Source: Saccharina japonica
Taxonomy: Eukaryota; Sar; Phaeophyceae; Laminariales; Laminariaceae
Direction of reading: 5' to 3'
Assembly (NCBI GenBank): GCA_008828725.1
Contig: MEHQ01001114.1
Location: 416,748-480,747 of the forward strand
Length of the DNA: 64,000 bases
A program made the translations under genes and the position numbers. Every line of letters begins with the position of its first letter. The first letter of the stretch is position 1. The notes under the pieces are model-generated. The model saw only the letters and a list, made by a program, of their open reading frames with translations, ran no database searches and was not told where the DNA came from. Below, in pieces: positions 44,741 to 54,947 of this stretch.

Positions 44741-45457
44741 AACGTACCGCAGTAGCATTGGTGCAACCCGGATAAGGCATCGCTAAATGCGAAAGTTATC
44801 CGTTCGGCACGGATATTTACGGTAGACTTGCACATCAGGAACAGCCCAGACCAGGCAAATAACATAGCACCACCGGCGCCACCATCATCACTACTACCAC
44901 AACCACAAAGGTACCCCATAATACAGCTCGGATGCAGCGGAAATCCCACATCACGTAAAGCACCGGCCCTCTCACAAGAAACCTAAAATCGGGCTCAGGC
45001 TGACTTTCTTATTATGGGCGCGCGCGAAAGCACACTTTCTCATCCTGCGCTTTTTCTTTTTTCTTTTTGTCCCCGAGAAGACGTGTTCCCTACTGTAGTA
45101 CTGCTGTACAATGAATCGTGCCTTGGGTCCAGGCCAGGCACAGGAAGGAGTCACTTTCTTAAAGCTTATGCACTGACTACCGTCGGCTGAGAGCTGTTTT
45201 TTTTTTCGATTTTCTCAGGCTGACTTTCTTGTGAGTTCCTTTCCTATGAGCGGGCCGGTGCTGTACACCACGAGCGGGTTGTCTAAGGTGTCATTCTGTG
45301 GTGAGGTTGGTCGCGACAACGCACCCCCAAGCTTTTTGTCCATGGCCAAACAGTAGGTAGGCTCGACAGGCTCGAACGTTCTATAGGGGAACACTTGGAA
45401 AAGCATGAAGAACTTAAAACAAAGAACGCGGCGTGGATTTAATCCCGTTCGTGTACG
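44741..45457. other. Unassigned sequence
   Basis: No gene or repeat recognised. Confidence 0.4.
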
Positions 45458-45707
45458 GACGCGTGCTACGATAGAGGTAGCACTTTTGGGCTGAATCGTT
45501 TTCTGAACGATCGGGCTCCTTAACCCAATTTCGTCCGACTTTCATTTTTGTGACGAAATATGATTCAGAGTATACTTCGAACATGAGATTTTTCATCCAA
45601 GAGCACTTTTATTTCCCTCCAAAATCCACTTTCGGTGAGGTATGACGCTCTCCTCAAGCGAGGAGCTCAGAAAAAAAACATGATGCATCTCTATCGTAGC
45701 ATGCGTC
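45458..45707 (+). mobile_element. MITE-1, best-preserved copy
   Basis: 250 bp. Left end GACGCGTGCTACGATAGAGG and right end reversed GACGCATGCTACGATAGAGA, with TACG directly outside both ends (45454-45457 and 45708-45711). Family core CTCCTTAACCCAATTTCGTC and an internal inverted pair CTCAAGCGAG are present. No ORF. Confidence 0.9.
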
Positions 45708-45711
45708 TACG

Positions 45712-47883
45712 TCCACAACCCGTTATCATGGCGTGGCTTGGCCTCCAGCGACGAACCGAGGATGAACGAAGGTGGGGGCCACTTGTTTGCCAATATGAGC
45801 CGCTGCAGCGGTGCAAACAAACGCCGCTCAAATCGTCTTAGCAAGCAAAAACCGTCGCTGCCGACGCGAACACTGTCGTCTCCGCACGGTAGCAGGGCAC
45901 CCATACATGTCATTGGAAAGGGTTTTCGATCGACGCGGGGATTAACTTGAGAGCAATAAACGATACTGGCAAAGGTAAGCGGTTCGTACCATACCTCGTG
46001 CGGGCGAAACCTACCAATCTCACAGACGACCTGCACAGACAGGCTGGTGTTTTTTTTTCTTAGACTACGAATATACCACGGATAACGTGTTCTTTCATAT
46101 TTTGTGACTCTTGCGCGAGTCGTGAGATATTCAGTCACGTACGTGGGAGAGGGGAATGGGTGGGTGGAATTGACCAATTGACGAGAACATGGTTGTTGGT
46201 TTTCGGCGATGATATGGCGGCTGGGTTCCACGGAAGACTGACTTTGCTGACTGTTTGCTACTCCATCCGATACTTCAAACCAAACTGACGTATCATGTAT
46301 ACGTTCAGATTTATTTATAGAAACTCCAAAGCACAGGTGGTACCCCCCCCCACCCCCAGTATTTCCTTCGCCCCAGTACTACGTCTATGTACGTCCTGTG
46401 CTGCACTATAAGAATGTTGTGTAAAAATAGAGAAGTCCGAAATGCTGTACACCGCAATACTTAGCTGACTCGACGTGCTGACTACTGCACGAATAATTCA
46501 GCGTGGCGAATGAGTCGACGATCGGATATCGACATGACGTGTCCCGTGGTCGTACTGATTGGCCCCATGGAGCGATAACAAAAAACCGGGGGTTTATACC
46601 GTCCGTTGTACCGCACCTTGTAGCGTGTACCTTAGCAGGTGCCCTATATAGTATCAGGTACATTGTGCCGTACTGTGTATCGTTTTTTTATACCACACAG
46701 TACTTGATGTATCGCACATTATATCAAACACCCTGTACTGCTGTACCAGGAACAAGGTGCATTTCCTAGAGCGTATTGTAAGTTGTACAGTCGTCGTAGC
46801 TTATACCGTACCTCGTACGGTACTGCCGAACCATTCGGCGAATTACCGAGCACACGCTCAATGCGTTATACACTCCTGTATGTACTCAGTGTGGTACACC
46901 GAATGATGAGTACAATGACCAACAATATACAGGAAGATTAAAAATATGAAATACACGAATGGGTCTCGTTATATCAAAACTGAGAAAAAGCAGGGATGAC
47001 CGCTGAATTCGATGGGCGATCCCTTGTCTCATCTAAGGAAGCAGCAGTATCTACATGGAAGGACGCCACGGCCAGAGCAGTCAGGGAAATAATATTTGTC
47101 GCAGACTGTACCTCGTACCAAGATGCACAGAGATAAAAAGCATCGCTGTGGGAAGGTAACTCGCCAGGTCTCGTCCCACCACTGACGTGGCCATACACCC
47201 GCCTGTCCCACAGAGTCCAACTCACATAAATATGTACGCTAAAATATTGCGTTGAGTTCGGACTCTAATAAAACAAATCACTGGTCGTTATATCACTTTG
47301 TTCGATTATGACACCAGTATACCATGGTATATTATTTGATATATTAATTATGAGTGACTCGCGACCGGGGAGGCCCAGCAGTCCTCTTGAGAAGTGAGCC
47401 CACTGACTGGCAGAAGAACGTACCACGTGTTCCATTTGGTTTGGTATGCTTACGGTGGGGTTGATCTGGTTGGCTTAGCTTTACAGGTCGTTCTCTTCGT
47501 CTCGAACACAGTGTGTACCAAGCATTTTCTCCAAAACGCGGTACGCATCCCTCGCCACTGGTGCTTCGATTGCCTAAACCTACTTTATCGATGACACTGA
47601 TTGTACCTGCAGGTATACGGATAGCATAATTTTATTGCGATTTTCGTGCTTGCTACTGTACGAGGGCTGTACAGCAGTATGCATTATACAAGGAGTGATC
47701 TATTCCAACGGTATGTAGTATCCGTTGATTTTTGCTCTTCTACTGTCGCCCGGCATCGCAAGGGTTCTTAGCACGCAGGGCGGCACTCTTCACAGGCCAC
47801 GATTTGAGCAGCTTGTCTAACCCCTTGGGTGACTGGAAGGGCAAATAAAAAGAACACCAAATCTATACACAGCATGAAGGCGA
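45712..47883. other. Unassigned 2.2-kb stretch with GTAC-rich patch
   Basis: No gene recognised. From about 46600 to 46830 the words GTAC, GTACC and CGTAC recur very densely (for example ACCGTACCTCGTACGGTAC, itself palindromic). Confidence 0.4.
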
Positions 47884-48236
47884 GACGCGAGCTACGATAG
47901 AAGCAGCACGTTTTGTCTGAAATTCTCTCTGAATGGCCTATTAACCCTTATAGGACTGCAGTCCCGTTTTGGGGACACATTACTTAGAATTAGAGTCGTT
48001 TGTCCCCATGACGGGACTGCAGTTCTAAAAGGGTTAAAGGCTCCTTACCCCCAAATCGTTGGAATTGACCCATTTTTTTGTGTTGCAAAACAAATTTGTG
48101 GCATCGTTGGTCCACGGGATTGTGCGTCGGGTAACACTTTTGTTTTCATCCAAAACCATGTTTTGGGTGGAGCAAAGAGCTCCTCAAGCAAGGAGCCCCA
48201 CAAACAATGGCGGGCACGTCTATCGGAGCATGTGTC
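47884..48236 (+). mobile_element. MITE-1 with nested TTAA element
   Basis: Left end GACGCGAGCTACGATAGAAG, right end reversed GACACATGCTCCGATAGACG, and GCGA outside both ends (47880-47883 and 48237-48240). The copy is about 93 bp longer than usual because of the insertion at 47945-48033. Removing it plus one TTAA restores the family core around CTATTAAAGGCTCC. Confidence 0.88.
47945..48033. mobile_element. piggyBac-like MITE (TTAA), copy 3, nested
   Basis: 89 bp with inverted ends CCCTTATAGGACTGCAGTCC and (reversed) CCCTTTTAGAACTGCAGTCC, flanked by TTAA on both sides. It is the clearest member of the family and lies inside MITE-1. Confidence 0.88.
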
Positions 48237-48957
48237 GCGAAGGAACAAGATGTATTAAAGCCCCGGGCGTCATAATGACCCGATCGGAAGGAAACAAGTA
48301 TCATACTGCTGGCCCAGACCAAATATATACTGTAGTACGGCTGCCTGCTACTGTAAATCGTTATGTGGTATTAATTTGAGCTTTATTTCCGTTATGGGTG
48401 GGTTCCGTCCTATAAACAGATACACAAACCGTACCCGCGTGTCGGGTCATGTCACTGTTCAGTTTGGAGCATTCAGGAAGGGCGTAGAGGAGGGGCAATG
48501 CCAGCAGGTTTGTGCGCGAGCGCCCGTTGGCTCGTGACACCGCTGTTTCGCAGCTCATGAATGTAGGTACGTGTAGCCATGGGCGTTTCATGCACGGCTA
48601 CTGGAGGCGACAGTGCTCTTCAATCATTGTGGCTTTGACACTTCCGACCGATACCATCGACCGCCTGGATCACAAATCGTTGTCGTAGCTGAAGGCGTGG
48701 CACAGCTATGATTTGCTGCAAACAGCATGACATCAGAGCGATGACAAAATAGCGCGAAGCTGCATTGTTCGAGGTGCAGCACGGCAGCGGCTCAGGGTGC
48801 GTCGAAGTCCCGACCACTTCTGCTTGCGTCGTGCGCCTGTTGACGCATCCCGCTGTCGATACGTTCTGTACAAAATACACGGCCACGGCCCCCAGATAAG
48901 GAGCCCCGTCAATCTGAAAGGGTCGTGGTGCACTAAGAGGCGTTGATATCGCTTTCT
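48237..48957. other. Unassigned sequence
   Basis: No gene recognised; frames on the - strand at 48620-49089 show no domain. Confidence 0.35.
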
Positions 48958-49022
48958 GACGCGTGCTACGATAGAGGTAGCACTTTTAGGCTGGTTTGTT
49001 TTCTGAACGAGGGTTTTCCTTA

Positions 49023-49863
49023 GGGCCCGTATTAACGAAGACAGCAAAAATTCAATTTGGAAAAAATAAAATTCAAATACGCTTTTCATTGGTCAACACA
49101 CGCACCAGCATCAAAGATTAGGATCTTGGGGTCTAATCAATTTGAATTGGACGAAAAAACCAAGAAGGTCCCAGGACCTTCTTTTCCAAAGAATTCAAAT
49201 CAAATTGAGGAGTTGGCTCGACTTGGACCGGCATGTCCACGGTGGGCAAACGCCCCCGGTACAATCTCGTCATTTCTTGGTGGCATCGATGACCACGACC
49301 GAGGCGACAACACGTGAACCACAACCCGAGGCCACCGGGACAACAGCCGCGCCCACGCCTATAGACCATAGCACAGCGTACCCCGGCGGTGGCGCCTCAA
49401 AACCAATCATGGCGGTCGCAATCCCAACTTTTCAACCAGCTCGATGCTCCAACCCGATAAAAAACCGAGCGATCGACCCAAAAACAGCATGATACGCTCA
49501 AGACTTCGATAACACCATCGCCGCCCCTGTCTCGCCCGTGGCGTTCCAGGGATCCCTACGCCCACCCAGGAGACCCTGAGAGCGATAGCTTCCTAGCCTG
49601 GGCGGTCAAAAGCAAAAGTATGCTGGCGGCGGCGCGCACGCGTCGACGCATGCTTTCCCTCTCGTCTCCTCTCGTCTCCTCTCGTCGATTTTTTTCACCT
49701 GGGCGCTGTGACGCATGCTGCGTTTTTTCGATTTCATAAATATTTGAACGAGCAATTCACTATTCCCCATAGGACGCAAACCACTTTTTTTTTTGCGAAA
49801 TCACATTCAAATAGGATTTTATTTTCCAAATTGAATTTTTGCTGTCTTCGTTAATACGGGCCC
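49023..49863 (+). mobile_element. Harbinger-like non-autonomous element with captured ORF
   Basis: 841 bp with terminal inverted repeats identical over about 41 bp, starting GGGCCCGTATTAACGAAGAC, and TTA on both sides (49020-49022 and 49864-49866). A 3-bp TTA target and GGGCC-type ends are typical of PIF/Harbinger. No transposase is encoded. The central part holds an ORF fragment and is similar to 60455-61160. Confidence 0.8.
49289..49492 (+). pseudogene. ORF fragment inside the Harbinger-like element
   Basis: From the ATG at 49289 the frame reads TTAAPTPIDHSTAYPGGGAS, MAVAIPTFQPARCSNPIKN, then a stop. The paralogous sequence at 60640-60886 continues past this point (YAQDFDSTI...) after a substitution, so this copy is truncated. 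No family recognised; it could be a captured host-gene piece or a degenerate transposon gene. Confidence 0.4.
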
Positions 49864-50439
49864 TTAAAACGGGCCCTTGGTCCCAAATCGTCGGAATTTC
49901 GTCCATGTGTTGCAATGTTTTTCGTTTCATACTGTGCCCATGGGATTGATCATTGATTGGCCAGAAGACTTTATTTTCCTTCAAAAACCGTTCTTGGGTG
50001 GGAAAAAGAGCTTCTCGCGTGAAAACCCTCAGAAAACAAAAACAGGATGCACCCCTTTACCGTAGCATTCGTCTATTGTTAGGTTAGCGCTGACGGGCTC
50101 TGCTTCTTACCATGTCCGTGGGGCAGTATTCTTGTTGCCTATGCACTGTCCTATCACCGGTATGCTTCCGTTCTGCCCCCCCCCCCCCTCGGTACATTCG
50201 ACAGATTCCGGAGGAGGCATGCGAGAGGATCCGGAGCAAAGACGCGCTTCTACTGAATATCTCAGGCCTCTGGATCGTGTACCTCGGTTCGCAGTCGTGC
50301 CCACGCGCCCGTAGCTCCCCCGAGTGGCGCTACAAAGCAAGTTGCCGATACAGGACATCAGCAAATTCCCGCTAATGACGCAGCGGGTACGGGCAACACA
50401 GGGAGTATTTGTTGTGACAGAGAGGGAGGTGATGGCAAA

Positions 50440-50713
50440 GACGCGCGTTACGATAAAGGTATACCGTTTTTTGGCTAAATACGTTTCAGAGTGACGGGGC
50501 GCTCCTTAACCCAAACTGGACGGAATTTCATTCTCGTGTTGGAATGATTTTCGTTGTTTCTTAGGCCATGCCTTGGACGTGTTCATCGTGTACGAGCACT
50601 TTTACGTTCCTCGCAAACCATAGTTTGACTTACAGTATTACAGTAGTAGTATACAGCTCTTCAAGTGAAGATCCTCAGCAAAACCATGCTGCACCTCTAC
50701 GGTAGAATGCGTC
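50440..50713 (+). mobile_element. MITE-1 copy
   Basis: Left end GACGCGCGTTACGATAAAGG, right end reversed GACGCATTCTACCGTAGAGG, with family core CTCCTTAACCC. It has an extra TACAGTAGTAGTATA segment. No target duplication recognised. Confidence 0.8.
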
Positions 50714-51881
50714 TGACATTATGCCATGAGACGTGCTTGAGGGATGCCCCTTTTCTGACCCCTTCGCATCTAGGGATCCTGACTGACCCAATATACATGG
50801 CTTGTAACGAGGAGGCGATCAAGGCGAGCTACGCCCCGCCCGATGTGCGCCTGCCCAACTTCGACAGAGGAAAGAGGCGCCCACGGTGTTGGGGTCAGGT
50901 TTATAGCTGACTTGGTTTTTTCTCGCGGTTGTTGGTGACCGCTGCATTGAACATCGTTTTCGACAACTGTGTTTGGCTTTCGATGCGTGGACCAGGTTTA
51001 CCTCTACTGCTCGCTAGGGAACCTCAACTGCTCGCCGGCGACGGTTAGCATTGCTCGTGTTCACTCAAACCGACGCTGTCCGCAGCGTCGAGGTTTTGTC
51101 GTCATGACTGTTAACCATGTAACTTCGACTAGAGCGGCTGTGCTCGAGCTGTACATTATTGTTACTTCCGTTATTCCCTGCAGCGCATTTGGCGTACATA
51201 GGTAGGTGGGCTCGTCGGCATGGTGTTGGCACAGGGTACACTGAAGCGTGCGGAGTGAGGCTGAATGCCCTCTTGTATCATCATTCGGAATCGGTTCAGC
51301 TCTTTCTGGTTAGATTCCTCCCCTTACACCCGGCAAGTGCAGGGTGAGGGGCCGTTCACAAAAACACCTTAGGATGGGTTCCGAAGATCTTGCGGGCAGT
51401 ATCGTTGTTTACTGTATGGCCTAACGCACGCAACCACAGCACGGCAGTTGGAAACAAGCGGGAGACAGCCAAGAACCCCGATCAGCACATGGCATACAAA
51501 CTCTAAACATACCCCAAACACGTACCACCACTACCTCTGCCACCATTTACGCACGCATCAAGGCATCACCTAGAGGACAGCACAGCAGCATTCGCACATC
51601 GTTGGCTCCGTTCTACAGCCGTCTGGTGCCGCATGGCCAACCGCATTCCACCCGATATGTGTCCTTTTTTATATACTCCTTTCGCCGCCCGATACATTCA
51701 ACGCTACTCTTCCTACGCTCGCTGGTCCTTGTCTTGTCGTTGAGCTGCGCATCTCATGCACGGCGTAAAGTATACCCTGGTACTCGCTACCCTGTACCAC
51801 CCACTCAGCGTTTCGTGCACCCTGCTAATCATACGAGGGTTCTTACGAGGGGAGGACGCGTGCCTCGGTAGGGGTGGATCT
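50714..51881. other. Unassigned sequence
   Basis: No gene recognised. Small frames such as 50665-50910 start within the MITE and have no known domain. Confidence 0.4.
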
Positions 51882-52125
51882 CAGAGCGTCTGAGAGTGGT
51901 CACTTGAGGAGCTCTATGCTAGTAGTAAGCCACGCCAGACACTGGTTTGAGTTTTGAGAAAGCAATAAAAGTGCGAACAGATGATCAATACCAAAGCCTA
52001 ATTATACCACACACAATAGTGTTACACCCGAATGGTATTCCGACGGAAATGGGTTAAGGCGCTCGGCCGGTCGGAACTGTTTTGGCAAACCAATTGCTGC
52101 CCCCTATCGTAGCCCACGCCTTCGA
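51882..52125 (-). mobile_element. MITE-1, inverted and degenerate
   Basis: The core is on the opposite strand (GAATGGTATTCCGACGG, GGGTTAAGGCGCTC) and the right end reads CCCCTATCGTAGCCCACGCC. The left end is poorly conserved (GAGCGTCTGAGAG). Boundaries are approximate. Confidence 0.6.
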
Positions 52126-52429
52126 CTAGGGCTAAGTCTAGTCTGCACAACTGCCAGGAGCACCCTCCACATGTCCTCATCACGACGGTCTAAGCCCTGA
52201 TTTTATCCCTCACATTCCTCAGCACCCTGCCCGCGCCACGCATGCCTTTGGTTGGGTTAGCTGCAATGCTACCGGCTATTGCGTAGTGCGGCACTGCTAC
52301 TACGCTCGTAGCGGGCAACGCTTGTACTGAGCGTCATCTAAGTTGTTTCAGCGGCCATACTCAAAACACCCTCGCTCGTTGATTCCTCCGTAATATTACG
52401 ACCCGTGCACGTACTCCTATATGTAGTGC

Positions 52430-52985
52430 GAAGTGCAGTTGTTTCCAGTGGATAGGTTCACAAGCGCCAACCGACTACGCTATGAAACAGCTGCTGCTCT
52501 CAACACCCCTCGACACACTTTCACCTTGCATGTTCCAACATACATCGCATAGCTTCCATCTATTGTACGAGCACGTTTTCGATACCCTTGACCGTTACTT
52601 TGACACACAGGACGACACCTCTTTCCCAACAACATCCAGAGACATATCTACAGCGGTAGGCGAGATGGAACCTTCTCTGAAAACGTCGCCACTCGTAGCT
52701 CCCTCCCCACAATTGTGACACAGACGCACACACACTCCTCTATACTGAGAGGTGCAGTTGGATCCAGTCGTCGCTAGCTTCATAATCGTCCGCCAGCTAC
52801 GCAATGAAACAACTGCTGCTTTCAAAACACGTCGGTACACTTTGACATCGATACTATTGACCACTGGTTCGACACGCAGTATGGCCCCTTTCCAAACAAC
52901 GTACAGCGGCACAGGTCTGTGGCGGTAGGCGTGATGGAACGTCCTATAATCACGTCGCCACTGCAGTAATGGAGTATTGACTCGT
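52430..52985. repeat. About 310-bp direct duplication
   Basis: About 52430-52710 and 52742-52985 share GTGCAGTTG, CGCTATGAAACAGCTGCTGCT / CGCAATGAAACAACTGCTGC, ACACACTTT, TTGACC, CGACAC and GCGGTAGGCG.GATGGAAC in order. It lies at the 3' side of the second ankyrin gene. No protein assigned. Confidence 0.6.
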
Positions 52986-53022
52986 GTCCTCAAGGACTCG
53001 TGTAGAACGGACATAACAGTCA

Positions 53023-54771
53023 TCAGATAAACCTCACTATCCCGTGAAAAACACCCACCTCGACTGCCGCTAGCTCTAGCAGAGCAGGGACAAGCCCCGC
53101 CAAAGAATCAGGCACCTTCTCCTGGGTTCTACTCTTTCGACGGGTGGCTGCCCTTGTCATCACCCCCACGCTACGAACGTCGCTCCTCGGCGTTGTTCCC
53201 CCTACGTCCTGTCCGTTGCTCAGTCCTCCTCGTGGGTGTTGGGGGTCAGAGCTGTCGTTGGCCATATTGGCGTTGACACCATACCGGGCAGCAGCTCTGT
53301 TCTGGTGGGCACATGTTGGATGTTCGGCGGCGGTATCGACATGCTGCAGTTGTGATACCGCCTCACGACAAGGACTAAAGCAGCCACGGCAACCAACCGC
53401 GCGCCCATCCCGCACCCCGGGTACCCACCTGTTGGCAAGGATGACCAACCACCCGCGGCGGCGCCAGGAGTGCCCCTGCTTAACTATACAAGCGGCACGA
53501 AGCTTCCATGTGATGCGTTGCACTGCGGCTGTGTTCAAAGGTGTAGCGGCGAGCACCTCCACGTCGCCTGTGGAGAGAGGCCTCGGATGCTTCTGGCGGC
53601 CGAGTGGGTAGCCTAGACCGATCACGTCGATGGCGACAGGCATGGGAACAATCAGGCTACTCCTAGACGACGACGTTTCCCCCGCATCCTTTGCAGCGGC
53701 CCGGTCCACTGCGCGAGGGTTTGCCCCAAAGCCGACCAAGGTCTTCACGCTGTCTTCGTCGACAAAGCGGCAAGCCCAGTGCAGAGGTGTCAATCCGGCC
53801 GAAGACCTGGAGTTGACGTCAGCCCCTGCTTCCGCTAAGGTCCTCACTATGCCAGCGAAGCACTTTTCGCACGCCCAAGAGAGCGGGGTCTGGCCGTGGA
53901 TAGGATCACGGTGCTCCGTGGAAGCCCCCGCGCCCAGCAGGAAGCTAACGACCTCTGCCCTGTTGTTCAAAACGGCTAGGTGGAGCGCCGATTCGCCGCT
54001 GACCGATAGTAGCTCCGTGTCGGCTCCAGCGTGGAGAAGGGCGGGTAGCAGCTGCCAGCACCCGGTGGAGGCGGCGATATGTAACGGAGAGGTACCATGG
54101 CGGCCGCGAATGTTCGGATTGGCGCCCTCCCTTAGCAACATGCTCGTGATCGTGTCGTGATCGAAGTGCATAGCGCGGTGCAACGGCGTATCTCCAGTTC
54201 CATCCCGCCAGTCAAGGAATGCACCGCACGTAATCAGGCCGGACACGGCATACACCTCTGGATTTGCCAAGTTCACGTAGTCGTATACCAGTTTTCGTCC
54301 AACGCCGCCACGGGGTATGAGCAGACGTGTGGTTTCCACTGATGTGGAGTGCCTCTGTCTGGCGGATACTTCCACCGGGGTTAAGCCCGCCTCATCTTGT
54401 TGCCGTCTGTCGAATCCAGCACGAAGAAGAGCTTTTACCACGTGAACATGACCACCAGCAGCGGCACAGTGCAGTGCGGTGCTCCTGCGGTGGGCAATGC
54501 CACGGCGACGGCGGTTTGAAGGGCGGCGGTCTGATGCGCCAGCAAGATAGCGAAGCAGTAGTTTCACAATTTCCGCATGCCCTAAAGACGCTGCCAGCAT
54601 GATTGGGGTTACGTCATCGTGACTGCGAGGGTCAACGCTCGCTTCAGCTTCAAGCAGCTGGGCGACGACCACGATATGTCCTACGTGGGCCGCCCAGTGG
54701 AGAGGCGTACGGCCGAAACGGTCAACCATGTCATAGGAAATTGGGAGACCTGGCAATCCTGAGAGAAACAT
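53023..54771 (-). CDS. Ankyrin-repeat protein paralogue, N-terminus frameshifted
   Basis: The open frame of 582 residues starts inside the ankyrin domain (ATG at 54771). Repeats cover about residues 17-358 (RTPLHWAAHVGHIVVVAQLL, STALHCAAAGGHVHVVKALL, DTPLHRAMHFDHDTITSMLL, LTPLHWACRFVDEDSVKTL). The rest aligns with the 41185-43074 protein through VAIDVIGLGYP, SWRRRGWLVILA and the end AAVEVGVFHGIVRFI. The true N-terminus is encoded just upstream in another frame (54772-54947), about 7 nt shorter than the paralogue at the junction. It is therefore either a recent pseudogene, an assembly error, or a gene using the internal start. The function is as for the paralogue: probable protein-binding scaffold. 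Confidence 0.75.
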   Translation of the reverse strand: MFLSGLPGLPISYDMVDRFGRTPLHWAAHVGHIVVVAQLLEAEASVDPRSHDDVTPIMLAASLGHAEIVKLLLRYLAGASDRRPSNRRRRGIAHRRSTALHCAAAGGHVHVVKALLRAGFDRRQQDEAGLTPVEVSARQRHSTSVETTRLLIPRGGVGRKLVYDYVNLANPEVYAVSGLITCGAFLDWRDGTGDTPLHRAMHFDHDTITSMLLREGANPNIRGRHGTSPLHIAASTGCWQLLPALLHAGADTELLSVSGESALHLAVLNNRAEVVSFLLGAGASTEHRDPIHGQTPLSWACEKCFAGIVRTLAEAGADVNSRSSAGLTPLHWACRFVDEDSVKTLVGFGANPRAVDRAAAKDAGETSSSRSSLIVPMPVAIDVIGLGYPLGRQKHPRPLSTGDVEVLAATPLNTAAVQRITWKLRAACIVKQGHSWRRRGWLVILANRWVPGVRDGRAVGCRGCFSPCREAVSQLQHVDTAAEHPTCAHQNRAAARYGVNANMANDSSDPQHPRGGLSNGQDVGGTTPRSDVRSVGVMTRAATRRKSRTQEKVPDSLAGLVPALLELAAVEVGVFHGIVRFI

Positions 54772-54947
54772 CGGCCTTGTGATGCGATGCAGTGAAATAT
54801 CTCCTCGTTCTCAATATCGGATGGAGGGTCTGTCTCTGCTGAAGCGACGGACGACGGGAATATGGCGGCAATCAGCTCCCGGTGCCTGATGAGATCTAGA
54901 GTGGGAGGGCGAGTCGGTTCACCTCCAGAGGTCCCGGAGTGTGCCAT
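54772..54947 (-). pseudogene. Detached N-terminus of the ankyrin paralogue
   Basis: From the ATG at 54947 the frame reads MAHSGTSGG ... IENEEIFHCIASQG, aligning with MELARP ... IEDQDEMFHCAASQG of the other gene and placing the start at the equivalent position. The frame then leaves the ankyrin frame at about 54771. Upstream, a GTTCACAG site parallels TTGTTCAG in the other gene and may be a 3' splice site. Confidence 0.7.

Larger units (their letters stand above)
48958..50073 (+). mobile_element. MITE-1 split by a Harbinger-like insertion
   Basis: Left part 48958-49022 (GACGCGTGCTACGATAGAGG...) and right part 49864-50073 (CCCAAATCGTCGGAATTTCG ... CGTAGCATTCGTC) together make one MITE-1. The insertion splits it after TTA. 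Confidence 0.85.

Noticed and set aside
48620..49089. Possible RNase H-like relic on the - strand
   Set aside because: A few residues looked Copia-like, but no diagnostic block could be aligned.
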